Assembly (NCBI RefSeq): GCF_027947535.2
Contig: NZ_JAAGKO020000003.1
Location: 219,286 to 283,285, forward strand
Reading direction: 5' to 3'
From: Streptantibioticus silvisoli
GTDB lineage: Bacteria > Actinomycetota > Actinomycetes > Streptomycetales > Streptomycetaceae
DNA length: 64,000 bases
Shown: piece after piece, positions 43,457-51,095 of the stretch
How the letters are laid out: each line of letters opens with the position of its first letter
Numbering within the stretch: the stretch's first letter is position 1
Program-made: the position numbers and the translations under genes
Notes under the pieces: model-generated
What the model was told of the DNA's origin: nothing
The model's database searches: none
The model's input: the letters and a program-made list of their open reading frames with translations, nothing else

Positions 43457-44059
43457 TCAGCTCTGCAACTGGTCGTAGGGGATGCGGGCGATGTCCTTGA
43501 ACTCGCCGACGGTCGCCCACTCGTTCTTGCCGAGCCGGCTCAGCGGCCGCATCAGCCTGGCCTCCGGGTGCCCGTCGACCAGGACCTCCTCGGCGACCGC
43601 GGCGTGCACGACGCGCCCGAAGACGACGGTGGAGTCGCCCAGGTTCACGGTGCTGTGCAGCACGCACTCCAACGCGACCGGTGAGGCCGCCACCCGCGGC
43701 GGCTTCACGCGAAGACTCGGCTCCGTCGCGAGCCCGACCGCCTCGAACTCACTCACCCCGCGCGGAAAGTCCGTCGCCGTCCCGTTGATCTCCCGCGCCA
43801 ACTCCTCCGGCGCCAGACAGACCACGAACTCCCCGGTAGCCTCCACGTTCACCAACGTGTCCTTCCGCCCCACCGACGTGAACTGCACCATCGGAGGACT
43901 GACGCAGGCCACGGAGAAGAACGAGTGCGGGGCCAGATTGGACGTTCCGTCCGCGCCGATCGAAGACACCCAGGCGATCGGCCGGGGCACCACGACAGCG
44001 GTGAGGAGCTTGTAGAACGGGTTGCGTCCCACGGTCTCGGGATCGAAGTCGATACGCAT
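43457..44059 (-). CDS. flavin reductase family protein
   Basis: A 200-residue FMN-binding split-barrel protein of the flavin reductase-like family. 'FYKLLTAVVVPRPIAWVSSIGADGTSNLAPHSFFS' is the classic flavin-binding N-terminus, with 'PPMVQFTSVGRKDTLVNVEATGEFVV' and 'ECVLHSTVNLGDSTVVFGRVVH' after it. The product may reduce free flavin or be an oxidoreductase itself. Its first 43 codons and upstream region are duplicated, in decayed form, at 53821-54013, marking the edge of an inserted segment. Confidence 0.92.
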   Translation of the reverse strand: MRIDFDPETVGRNPFYKLLTAVVVPRPIAWVSSIGADGTSNLAPHSFFSVACVSPPMVQFTSVGRKDTLVNVEATGEFVVCLAPEELAREINGTATDFPRGVSEFEAVGLATEPSLRVKPPRVAASPVALECVLHSTVNLGDSTVVFGRVVHAAVAEEVLVDGHPEARLMRPLSRLGKNEWATVGEFKDIARIPYDQLQS

Positions 44060-44122
44060 GGGTCCGAGTATCCCCGGTCGGGTTCACGCACGGCGAAGGC
44101 CCCTCGCCCGACGCCGCCTACC
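43930..44122. repeat. left copy of ~190-bp direct repeat bounding an island
   Basis: This segment, from GGGCCAGATTGGACGTTCCG to CCGACGCCGCC, includes the first 43 codons of the flavin reductase gene and about 63 bases upstream. It matches 53821-54013 in the same orientation with around ten differences. Between the two copies lie about 9.7 kb of accessory genes. Confidence 0.9.
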
Positions 44123-44470
44123 CCGTGCATCTCCTCCGGCCGCTTCGGCCTGGACGCCGGAGTCACCGCCAGCAGGAGGACGCCGACGACGCCCACAACC
44201 GCCTGCGCCGGCCGGAGTTCGCCCAGGTCCATAAGGAGAACGACACCTCCGCGTTCAAAAAGAAGAAGGTCGTCAAGGACGACGGCACCATCGACTGGGT
44301 CGTGGTCCGCCCCCGGTTCAGCCAACGGCTGGCGGACCTCGCCAGCGGCGCCATCGACGGCGTGATCTTCTACGACCTCGACCGACTCGTCCGGCGCCCC
44401 GGGACCTCGAAGACCTCCCGACATCATCGAGTACGTCAAACGCCCGGTGCTGGGCGCCACCGGCGGCCAT
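44113..44470 (+). pseudogene. serine recombinase (resolvase/invertase family) remnant
   Basis: Pieces of an actinobacterial large serine recombinase are readable across three frames: 'SSGRFGLDAGVT', then 'FAQVHKENDTSAFKKKKVVKD' and 'FSQRLADLASGAIDGVIFYDLDRLVRRP', then 'DIIEYVKRPVLGATGG'. These match the catalytic N-terminal domain order (linker, 'IDGVIFYDLDRL', 'RP.DLED...IIEY'). At least two frameshifts separate them and the large C-terminal DNA-binding domain is missing, so the gene is dead. Confidence 0.8.
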
Positions 44471-44489
44471 ATGAGCCGTACGGTCCGGC

Positions 44490-44735
44490 CTGGACGCCGC
44501 CAAGGCGGACGGAGAACTCGTCGCCTCCGCCGAACCGGCCCGCGTTGCACGCCTCCTCGTCGGCCCCTACACCGGCGTCCCACTCGTTTCCGACGTCCCC
44601 ACCGGCCGCCAAGAGCTCATCGACGGCTCACCGACCTGTGGCGCTACGTCCTGCCCAGCCTGGCCCTCCCCAGCCTGATCCCCCACCTGAACGTGCCGGA
44701 CCCGCCGTTTTTCGATGGGACAACCGAGCCGACTC
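44490..44735 (+). pseudogene. unidentified gene remnant
   Basis: Directly after the recombinase scraps another protein-like segment is readable: 'DAAKADGELVASAEPARVAR', 'LVGPYTGVPLVSDVPTGRQE' and, one base shifted, 'LTDLWRYVLPSLALPSLIPHL'. Normal residue composition over ~80 codons suggests former coding DNA with one frameshift near 44629. I do not recognise the family. Confidence 0.4.
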
Positions 44736-44752
44736 CAGCACTCGCAAGATCG

Positions 44753-44790
44753 TCATCGCGTCATCGCGTCATCGCGTCATCGCGTCATCG
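44753..44790. repeat. 8-bp tandem repeat TCATCGCG overlapping a stop codon
   Basis: Four full copies of TCATCGCG (44753-44784) plus a partial fifth. On the minus strand the array encodes the last residues of the deoxyribosyltransferase-like gene, its TGA stop and the bases beyond. Gain or loss of a unit would change the C-terminus only slightly because each unit brings its own TGA. Confidence 0.9.
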
Positions 44791-45224
44791 ACCGGCGTCA
44801 GGGGGTTGCTGTCGGCCGGGGGCAGGCGCAGGTGTTGGCGTAGGCGAGTGAGTAGGGCGGGAGTGGTGCGGGCGTGTCCGTCGAGCATGTCGGTGTGCAG
44901 TGCTTCGAGGGGTTCGCCGTGGGTCTGGAGGGCGTAGCAGTCGGTGCCACTGGCGTAGGCGATTCCGATGTCGACCAGGACGTCGGGGTGGGTACCGTCG
45001 AGGACCGCGACGAGCAGATCGCAGGCGGCGATCGTGGCAACGCGGGCGTCCAGTGCCTCGCACAGCGCGTCGACGGGGTCGGCTCCCCGTGCTGTGGCGG
45101 CGCGCGCGAGGTCGGTGCTGCTCTTGGCCAAGACGGTTTTGACGCCCAGGGACCCTAAAGAGCCGGTGAGTTGGTGGGTGTCGTGTTCGGGCGGGGCGGT
45201 GATGAAGGCGAGCACGGCGGTCAT
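44769..45224 (-). CDS. nucleoside 2-deoxyribosyltransferase-like protein
   Basis: A 151-residue protein whose central motif 'ACDLLVAVLDGTHPDVLVDIGIAYASGTDCYAL' matches the NDT fold (hydrophobic strand, Leu-Asp-Gly, then acidic residue-Ile-Gly before an Ala/Gly helix). The catalytic Glu of true NDTs is Asp here, so activity may differ. Such domains can be nucleotide- or NAD-processing effectors. Codon 23 is TTA (45156-45158), a bldA codon. The start overlaps the upstream regulator stop (ATGA), making it the last gene of a seven-gene run. Confidence 0.65.
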   Translation of the reverse strand: MTAVLAFITAPPEHDTHQLTGSLGSLGVKTVLAKSSTDLARAATARGADPVDALCEALDARVATIAACDLLVAVLDGTHPDVLVDIGIAYASGTDCYALQTHGEPLEALHTDMLDGHARTTPALLTRLRQHLRLPPADSNPLTPVDDAMTR

Positions 45225-46033
45225 CGGCCGGTCCGGTCGGCCGCGTCGAGGACGAGGGCTCGTGAGGTGCGGGGCGGCAGGGCGGTCGGGCGCAGGGTGG
45301 CGAAGCGCTGTTCGACGTCGCGGACCGCGTCCGGCCTGAGCCAGTGAACGCCGGTGTCGACGTGGACGAAGCCGCTCGCCCGGTCACCGTGGCGTAGCAG
45401 GGTGACCGGGCAGGTCAGGGCCGGGGGTTCTCCGCTGTCGAGGGGGAGGACCTGGACGGTGATGCGGGGGTGGTCCGCGAGATCGGCGAGGTGTCGGTGG
45501 TGTGCTGATCGGTCGCCGAGCGTGCGGAGCAGGACGCCCTCGTCCAGGACGAGGCAGATCGGACTTCCCGCGTCGAGAATCCGCCGTCGGCCAGCCGCCC
45601 CGTCCCCGCCCCCGTCCTCGTCCGCGACGGCCAGCGGCTCGGCCTTGTCGCGGGCCTCGGCTTCGGAGTCGGTGAGGAACAGGTCGGGCAGCACGGTCGG
45701 TGCGAAGAACGACAAGGCCGTACCGGGGCCGTGCCGGTGGTCAGTCTCCGGGCGGGTTCGAGGGCGTTGGCGGATGTGGGGGTCCATCGCGGTGATCGCG
45801 CCCTGTGCGTCGCAGATGTCGTCGGCCGCCGTCAGGTAGGACGTGGTGGGGGCTCGGCGTCCGATCTCCACCGAGGAGACCAGCTCCGCGCTGTAGCCGC
45901 TGCGCCGGCCGAAGTCCTCACGGCTGAGTCCGCTGCGCCGCCGCCAGGCCCCGAGGACGGCCCCGGCCAGCCTGGCCACGGCGTCCGGTTCTTCCCGGAC
46001 CGGGCCGACTCCCGTCAGGGCTTGCGTGTTCAC
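45221..46033 (-). CDS. XRE-DUF5753 (Scr1/WhiJ-type) regulator
   Basis: A 270-residue regulator. Residues ~18-75 are an XRE helix-turn-helix ('LGAWRRRSGLSREDFGRRSGYSAELVSSVEIGRR' region), followed by a DUF5753 ligand-like domain ('SFFAPTVLPDLFLTDSEAEARDK', 'ICLVLDEGVLLRTLGDRSAHHRHLADLADHPRITVQVLPLDSG', 'SGFVHVDTG'). Scr1/WhiJ-type proteins occur in many paralogous clusters in streptomycetes with small partners and HATPases. GTG 46033 follows GGAGGGG. The usual DUF397 partner is replaced here by the deoxyribosyltransferase-like gene, overlapped by 4 bases. Confidence 0.85.
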   Translation of the reverse strand: MNTQALTGVGPVREEPDAVARLAGAVLGAWRRRSGLSREDFGRRSGYSAELVSSVEIGRRAPTTSYLTAADDICDAQGAITAMDPHIRQRPRTRPETDHRHGPGTALSFFAPTVLPDLFLTDSEAEARDKAEPLAVADEDGGGDGAAGRRRILDAGSPICLVLDEGVLLRTLGDRSAHHRHLADLADHPRITVQVLPLDSGEPPALTCPVTLLRHGDRASGFVHVDTGVHWLRPDAVRDVEQRFATLRPTALPPRTSRALVLDAADRTGR

Positions 46034-46088
46034 GTCCCCTCCTTGGTGGTGCCTGTCGTATCCGGCGGCGCGATGCCTTGGCCGGGAT

Positions 46089-46847
46089 CTACAGTCCTGC
46101 TGCGGCAAGTTCGGCCCGGATGTCGACCACGGTGCAGCGGCTCAGCTTGGCCAGCGGTTGAAGGGCGACCATCCACGGCAGCAGCTTCAGGTCGTCGTAG
46201 ACGCAGCGGTCGATCTCGCGGACCAGTTCGAGTGATCCGTCGGTGCCGGGGCGGAAGCAGATGCCGAAGATGCCCCAGGGGCGGGGGTTGCGGACGCGCA
46301 GAGCCGGAGCCTTCTGGGCGAAGGAGCATTCGAGCAGCGCTTCGCGGGCGCAGGGCAGGCATACCGGTGGGTGGTGGGTGTATTCCACGTCGGGCCAGTT
46401 GAGGTTGCGACGGGTTTCGTCCGGTTTGACGAAGAACAGGGTTCCCTGACGGGTGCGGTCGAGGTCGCCGTTGCAACCCTGACAGCGCATGTCGAGCATG
46501 GCCTCGCCGGTACGACGCGGGAGGACGTGCCGGTAGAGGGGGATCGGGCGTCCCGCGGACGGTGGCGCAGTACGAATCCACAGCGCGCCCCGCCGGTCAC
46601 GGTCGACGGGGGTCTCGTCCCGGAACATCACCCCCAAGCCGTTATCCCGCGGGACAATGAGCTCGTGCCCGGTGGGTAGTTGGCCCTTGAGCGGGGTGAT
46701 GTACGGGATGAAGCGGCTGGTCTCGCGAACCGCTGGACACCTCGGGTCTCCCGACGCCAGCTTGACGCCCTCCGGCGCCGAACCGGGACTCATCGGGCAC
46801 TGGGAATGGGACTCGGCGTCATCAATGCGCAGGGCAGCCGTCGTCAT
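46089..46847 (-). CDS. hypothetical Cys-rich protein
   Basis: A 252-residue protein without a family I can name. 'MRCQGCNGDLD' and, about 50 residues later, 'PVCLPCAREALLEC' give two Cys-x-x-Cys pairs that could bind one zinc. The N-terminal half has 'FIPYITPLKGQLPTGHELIVPRDNGLGVMF' and the C-terminal part is mixed alpha/beta. Its ATG overlaps the stop of the upstream DUF6624 gene by 4 bases, so it belongs to the operon. Confidence 0.7.
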   Translation of the reverse strand: MTTAALRIDDAESHSQCPMSPGSAPEGVKLASGDPRCPAVRETSRFIPYITPLKGQLPTGHELIVPRDNGLGVMFRDETPVDRDRRGALWIRTAPPSAGRPIPLYRHVLPRRTGEAMLDMRCQGCNGDLDRTRQGTLFFVKPDETRRNLNWPDVEYTHHPPVCLPCAREALLECSFAQKAPALRVRNPRPWGIFGICFRPGTDGSLELVREIDRCVYDDLKLLPWMVALQPLAKLSRCTVVDIRAELAAAGL

Positions 46848-47428
46848 GCCGCCTCCCTCCCGTACCGCTGCCGCAACTCGGCCGTCTTCTCCGGATGAGG
46901 TCTGAGTCCGTACTCCGCCCGGCGGGCGTCCCGTTTCTCCGGATCATCGACCGGATACATTTCGATGCTGTCGGGCCCGTTGCGGAACTGCGTACCGAAC
47001 CACTGCTTGACCCCGGTGAGGGCACAGCACCGGTCGTAGATGCGCGCCCACCAGGCAGATTCGGCTTCGTCGGCGGCCACGGCGTCCGCAAGGAGCGGCA
47101 GGACACCGTTTTGGAACTCCGCGTCGTCGCACCGGAGGGCGATCAGCCACGCGGCGTGCCCCGCGTCGAGCCCAACAAGGGTGACGCTCGGCCAACCGTG
47201 ATCGGCGACGATGCGGCGCAGTGCCTCCGTGTTCGTACGGTTCGTCCGGCGCAGCTCGGCGCGTTGTTCTTCGGTGCGCTCGCTGTCCGGGATGGACCGG
47301 ACGGTCTGCGCCAGTTTTGCGCAGCGCAGCAGGTCATTGGCGATGTCGAGTCGCGCGGGCGGCGTGCCGTCCAGAGGCGAAACGGCCGACACATCACCGC
47401 TGTTCTTCGTGGACGGTGGAATGCTCAC
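46844..47428 (-). CDS. DUF6624 domain protein
   Basis: A 194-residue protein that matches the DUF6624 pattern: 'RRTNRTNTEALRRIVADHGWPSVTLVGLDAGHAAWLIALRCDD', 'FQNGVLPLLADAVAADEAESAWWARIYDRC', 'QWFGTQFR' and 'PVDDPEKRDARRAEYGL'. The domain's function is unknown. It is mid-operon, overlapping the downstream Cys-rich gene by 4 bases and 117 bases from the upstream HATPase gene. Confidence 0.8.
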   Translation of the reverse strand: MSIPPSTKNSGDVSAVSPLDGTPPARLDIANDLLRCAKLAQTVRSIPDSERTEEQRAELRRTNRTNTEALRRIVADHGWPSVTLVGLDAGHAAWLIALRCDDAEFQNGVLPLLADAVAADEAESAWWARIYDRCCALTGVKQWFGTQFRNGPDSIEMYPVDDPEKRDARRAEYGLRPHPEKTAELRQRYGREAA

Positions 47429-47545
47429 AGTCTGTTCTCCGGTAGATGGGAGTTGGTCGGGCCGATGTCGATGGTCGGGCCGCCGGGTTCGGTTGTGTGG
47501 TGCGAGCGCTGAGTGCGGGGCAAGCCCTGCAGATGTTCTGAAGCG

Positions 47546-48016
47546 TCATTTGCCTGCCGAAGCGACGTCCGCCCAGGTGATGCGCCCGTCGGCGGACGTT
47601 CCCCACGCCTGGGCCACGGCCTCCACCATCAACAGGCCGCGTCCCTGCTCCGCGGTTTCGTCGGGCAGCGCCCCGACGAGGGCGAAGCGGCCCTGGGTGC
47701 GGTCGTCGACCTCGATCCGCACCCCGTTGCCCGACCTCCTGACACGGACATCGAACGCCTCATGCTGCCCGTAGCGGACGGCGTTCGTCGCCAGCTCGCT
47801 CATCACGAGCCGCACCGCATCCCCGAGCCGCCGAAGTCCCGCTCCCACGACCACGGCGAGGGCCTGGTCCCGCAGATGGGCGACGGAGATCTCGGTGCGA
47901 GGCGACGACATGTGCAGGAGCACCGGATCGGAGGTATCAGCGGAGCGAGGACCGTCTCCGACAACCGCAGGGACCGATTGCGCGACGCCTGGCTGCGTAC
48001 CGTGAGAGTCGGTCAT
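47546..48016 (-). CDS. ATP-binding protein (HATPase, anti-sigma RsbW-like)
   Basis: A 156-residue GHKL-fold ATPase like those of streptomycete anti-sigma or AbaA-type clusters. The N-box 'LVMSELATNAVRYGQHEAF' and the G2 box 'EQGRGLLMVEAVAQAWG' are clear, with 'VRIEVDDRTQGRF' between. It may phosphorylate or bind a partner, but no anti-anti-sigma factor is nearby. The ATG overlaps the stop of the upstream gene by 4 bases. Confidence 0.85.
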   Translation of the reverse strand: MTDSHGTQPGVAQSVPAVVGDGPRSADTSDPVLLHMSSPRTEISVAHLRDQALAVVVGAGLRRLGDAVRLVMSELATNAVRYGQHEAFDVRVRRSGNGVRIEVDDRTQGRFALVGALPDETAEQGRGLLMVEAVAQAWGTSADGRITWADVASAGK

Positions 48017-48402
48017 GAGGATTCCTCGGTGGAATGCATCGATGTGAGGACGGCCCGCAGGGCGAGGTGAAGGGGGCGGGCCAGCGTGAGGACCAGGCAG
48101 GTGGAGGCCGCAAGCCAGTAGGCGCCGGGGGGACGGTCGCGTCCTCCGGGCGGCAGTTCCACCAGATGCCCCTTACCGAGAGCGACGGTGAGAGGCAGGC
48201 ACCAGTTCTGTGCCGTGCCCGGACGGACGAAGAAGAACAGCGCCCGGCCGACCGGATCGACCAGAACCGCTCCCTCCGGAGCGGAGAGCCTTCGCAATGC
48301 GGCGAGGCCCATCGGTCGCGGCGTGCGGATGGCGTCCCACTCCACGCCGGCGGGAACGGATGCTCCCTCTGGCGGGATCGTCGGATCAGCTGCGGCCCGC
48401 AT
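48013..48402 (-). CDS. hypothetical protein, possibly prim-pol-domain derived
   Basis: A 129-residue protein. 'VPAGVEWDAIRTPRPMGLAALRRL', 'AVLVDPVGRALFFFVRPGTAQNW' and 'GKGHLVELPPGGRDRPPGAYWL' resemble the small bifunctional primase/polymerase-like proteins found next to regulators in streptomycetes, but no catalytic Asp pair is evident. Assignment is weak. It overlaps the HATPase start by 4 bases. Confidence 0.6.
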   Translation of the reverse strand: MRAAADPTIPPEGASVPAGVEWDAIRTPRPMGLAALRRLSAPEGAVLVDPVGRALFFFVRPGTAQNWCLPLTVALGKGHLVELPPGGRDRPPGAYWLAASTCLVLTLARPLHLALRAVLTSMHSTEESS

Positions 48403-48496
48403 GTGTCACTCCCTCAAGTGGTGGGGTGACGAAAAAGCTGGAAGCGGTCAGCGCGCGGTACCCGGACTCACAGTCCGGGTGGACCATCCGTCCGGG

Positions 48497-49696
48497 TCAG
48501 GCGATGCCGACGCGTTCGGCAAGGGCGGAGATCTGCCGACGGTAGGTGCGGGTGCTCCGGTTGCGAAGGTCGGTGATGATCTCGCGTGCGAGCGGGCTCC
48601 GCGTCAGGTCCTCGGGGGCCATCTGCTCGATGTCCAGCAGGGTGACGAACGCTCCGGCGTCGTCCCGGTCGAGGTCGTAGCACCGGGCGACTTCCAGCAG
48701 GAAGGTGAACCGCCGTTCGATCGGCAGGTGGCCGGTCTCGATGGTGTCGGCCACGTGAAGGGCGGCGGATGCGTTGCCGGCCTCCATCTCGATGCTCAGC
48801 GCGTGCAACTGCACGTTCGTGGGCCCGAAGACGGTTCCGAGGACGTTCGACTCACCGACCCGTTCGGCAGCTGGAAACGCTTGCGCCGACAATCGCTCCC
48901 TGGCACGCCACCACTGCCGCTGTCTGGCGGCGGCGACCACGGCCACCAGTTCCAGCGCTCCGATCAGGGCCGCCACCTCGCGGGACGCCGGGAGCCGCGA
49001 CAAGCTCTCGATGGTGTGCACCACGGTCTCCTCGGCGCCGTCCGACTGATCGTTGTTGAGCAGCATGTGGCCGAGGTTCCAGGTCGCCGCCGCCATGCGC
49101 ACGGGATCGTCGGCGTCCTCCGCCGCTCGCATCGCACGATCCGCCACCAGCAGTCCGAGGTCACGGCTCCCCGTGCGCCGGCAATAGCTGCGCAGGAGTC
49201 CGTAGAGGTCGGCGGCGCAACGGTGGGTCTCCCGGCGTTCGACCGGTTCCGTTCCGCCGCGCCTGCGCGCCGACTCGACGTCCGCGATCAGCGCGGGGAG
49301 CAGAGCGGCAGCGTCGGTGAACCGGGTGCTGGACGTCTGCCAGAGCTGCCACACCTCATCGACGCGCTCGCGCAGCACCTGGGAGGTCACAACGCAAGCC
49401 TCGCCCGTGGCCCCGGCACGGAGCAGGCAGGCCGCCACGTCGGCATCGATGGAACCGTCCGGGGCGGGCGGGATCTGCTCGGAGTCAGCCGCGTCGAGCA
49501 ACGCCGAGGGCTCGACGCCCAGTTCACGCGCCAGCAGGAGGAGTACCGGGATGGTCGGCAGACGTCGCCCCCGCTCGATGCGCGAGAGGTAATCCTCGGT
49601 GATGCCGACCAGGCCGGCGATCACCGCCTGGCTGCGCCCCTGTTTGAGGCGCCAGGTTCTGATCCGCTGGCCGATGCGTGCGGCCTCGCCGGTCAT
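48497..49696 (-). CDS. XRE regulator with TPR-like C-terminal domain
   Basis: A 399-residue protein. Residues 9-65 are an XRE helix-turn-helix ('RIRTWRLKQGRSQAVIAGLVGITEDYLSRIERGRRLPTIPVLLLLARELGV' region). The remaining ~320 residues are helical with TPR-like pairs ('AADLYGLLRSYCRRTGSRDLGLLVADRAMRAAEDADD', 'AAATWNLGHMLLNNDQ', 'RFTFLLEVARCYDLDRDDAGAFVTLLDIE'), as in peptide- or effector-sensing regulators. First gene of the minus-strand run; divergent from a HAD phosphatase. ATG 49696. Confidence 0.85.
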   Translation of the reverse strand: MTGEAARIGQRIRTWRLKQGRSQAVIAGLVGITEDYLSRIERGRRLPTIPVLLLLARELGVEPSALLDAADSEQIPPAPDGSIDADVAACLLRAGATGEACVVTSQVLRERVDEVWQLWQTSSTRFTDAAALLPALIADVESARRRGGTEPVERRETHRCAADLYGLLRSYCRRTGSRDLGLLVADRAMRAAEDADDPVRMAAATWNLGHMLLNNDQSDGAEETVVHTIESLSRLPASREVAALIGALELVAVVAAARQRQWWRARERLSAQAFPAAERVGESNVLGTVFGPTNVQLHALSIEMEAGNASAALHVADTIETGHLPIERRFTFLLEVARCYDLDRDDAGAFVTLLDIEQMAPEDLTRSPLAREIITDLRNRSTRTYRRQISALAERVGIA

Positions 49697-49812
49697 GAAG
49701 GCCCCCTTCGCCGTACCGCGTGCGATGTCAGAGTAACCATGCAATCGGCTGAGAGTGACCCTTGTGTGCGGGCATGCGTACTCTTCCGATGCACGACAGA
49801 AAGGGCGTTACT

Positions 49813-50511
49813 GTGCGGCTCATCCTGTGGGACATCGACCACACCTTGATCGACACGCGTGGTATCGGTGAAGAACTGTCCGGTGAAGCCTTCGAAAGGA
49901 CTACCGGTCAACCCATGCTCCGGCAGGCACGAGTCGACGGCATCACGGAGGCGGTGATCTTCCGGGAGACCGCCAAACTCCACGGCCTGAACCCGAGCCG
50001 AGCCGACTTCGAACGGTTCGCCCGTGAACTGGCCGAGCGGCACATCGCCCGGCTCGCAGATCTGCAACGTACCGGACACGCGCTTCCCGGTGCGGGGGCG
50101 GCCTTGAAATCCCTCGCCGCGATGGACGACGTCGCGCAGACGGCGGTGACGGGGAACGTGCGGCCGGTGGCGGAGATCAAGCTGCGGGCCTTCGGCCTCG
50201 ACCACCACATCGACTGGCCCGCGGGCGGTTACGGCGAGGACGCCGACGAACGGGCGGACCTGGTACGTCTCGCCATGCGGCGTGCCTCCACCCGCTACGG
50301 AACGGACATCCGACAGCAGGACACCGTCATCGTGGGCGACACCCCCGCCGACGTCGCCGCCGCGCTCGACGCCGGCGTCCCGGTCATCGCGGTGGCATCG
50401 GGCAAGTTCAACCAGGACGAACTCCGGGATGCCGGCGCGGAATGCACCCTGCCGGACCTGGCCGATACGGAGGCGTTCATCAGGTGCGTCGATGAGTTGC
50501 GGGGACGCTGA
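49813..50511 (+). CDS. HAD-superfamily phosphatase
   Basis: A 232-residue hydrolase of the phosphoglycolate-phosphatase-like group. 'LILWDIDHTLIDTRG' gives the nucleophile Asp7 and acid Asp9, 'TAVTGNVRPVAEIKLRAFGL' motif II with the Lys, and 'QDTVIVGDTPADVAAALDAGVPVIAVASG' motif IV. The GTG at 49813 is 7 bases after AAAGGG; upstream in-frame starts add non-family sequence. It is divergent from the XRE-TPR gene with 116 bases between starts. Confidence 0.85.
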   Translation: MRLILWDIDHTLIDTRGIGEELSGEAFERTTGQPMLRQARVDGITEAVIFRETAKLHGLNPSRADFERFARELAERHIARLADLQRTGHALPGAGAALKSLAAMDDVAQTAVTGNVRPVAEIKLRAFGLDHHIDWPAGGYGEDADERADLVRLAMRRASTRYGTDIRQQDTVIVGDTPADVAAALDAGVPVIAVASGKFNQDELRDAGAECTLPDLADTEAFIRCVDELRGR

Positions 50512-50516
50512 AGGCT

Positions 50517-50541
50517 CCCTCACGGGATTCGAGCGTGAGGG
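50517..50541 (+). terminator. hairpin after the HAD gene
   Basis: CCCTCAC (50517-50523) and GTGAGGG (50535-50541) form a 7-bp stem with an 11-base loop 6 bases after the HAD stop codon. No T run follows, so it may be a weak terminator or mRNA-stabilising hairpin. Confidence 0.45.
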
Positions 50542-50555
50542 CGGCGGAGTCAGCA

Positions 50556-50653
50556 GGTTGAGTCCCCAGGCGGGGCGATGAGGACTCTGCGGTCTGTCGC
50601 CCCGCCGCCCCGGGCATCCCGGTTGAGACCCCCCGTGGGGACGATGAGGACTC
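50556..50653. CRISPR. CRISPR-like relic: two repeats, one spacer
   Basis: GGTTGAGTCCCCAGGCGGGG + CGATGAGGACTC (50556-50587) and GGTTGAGACCCCCCGTGGGG + ACGATGAGGACTC (50621-50653) share both ends and a central CCCC/GGGG stem. They are separated by 33 bases of unique sequence, as in a minimal array. No further unit and no cas gene is seen here, so this is either a decayed array end or a chance tandem hairpin. Confidence 0.4.
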
Positions 50654-50780
50654 CCGCAGGCTGACCCCGGCCCGCACGTCCTTCAGACTCGACGGGGTGA
50701 AAACTGGGGCCCTTCCTCGGGTACGGTCGCGGCCCCGGCTAGGCTGCGACCGCACCCGCCACCCCACCGCCGGAGGAGCC

Positions 50781-51086
50781 GTGGACATCCAACTCGCCCA
50801 GAAACTCGCGTGGGAGAACAAGACCGCCAAGGGCTTCAACACCACGGACGTACCACTGGAGTTCGGCCTACTCACGGCCGAGATCGGCGAGGCGTTCACC
50901 GCCTGGCGCAAGGGCCTACCTGACTTCGGTGAGGAGCTGGCCGACGTATTCCTCTACCTGGCGGCCCTCGCCGAGATGAACGGCGTCGACCTCGGCGACG
51001 AGGTCGCCCGCAAGATCGAGAAGAACAGCCGCCGCACCTACGAGCGCAACGAGAACGGCGTGCCGATCCGGGTCAGCGAGGGCTGA
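50781..51086 (+). CDS. MazG-like nucleotide pyrophosphohydrolase family protein
   Basis: A 101-residue all-alpha protein. 'EFGLLTAEIGEAFTAWRKGLPDFGEELADVFLYLAALAEM' carries the ExxE and ExxD metal-binding motifs of the MazG/dUTPase-like superfamily, followed by 'KIEKNSRRTYERNENGVP'. It may remove non-canonical or excess NTPs. The GTG start is preceded by GGAGGAG. Confidence 0.85.
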   Translation: MDIQLAQKLAWENKTAKGFNTTDVPLEFGLLTAEIGEAFTAWRKGLPDFGEELADVFLYLAALAEMNGVDLGDEVARKIEKNSRRTYERNENGVPIRVSEG

Positions 51087-51095
51087 GCCCATCGG

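Noticed and set aside
43138..43500. Ser-Arg repeat protein
   Set aside because: The SR repeat is only a translation of the hexanucleotide repeat; flanking residues are Gly/Arg noise and there is no ribosome-binding site.
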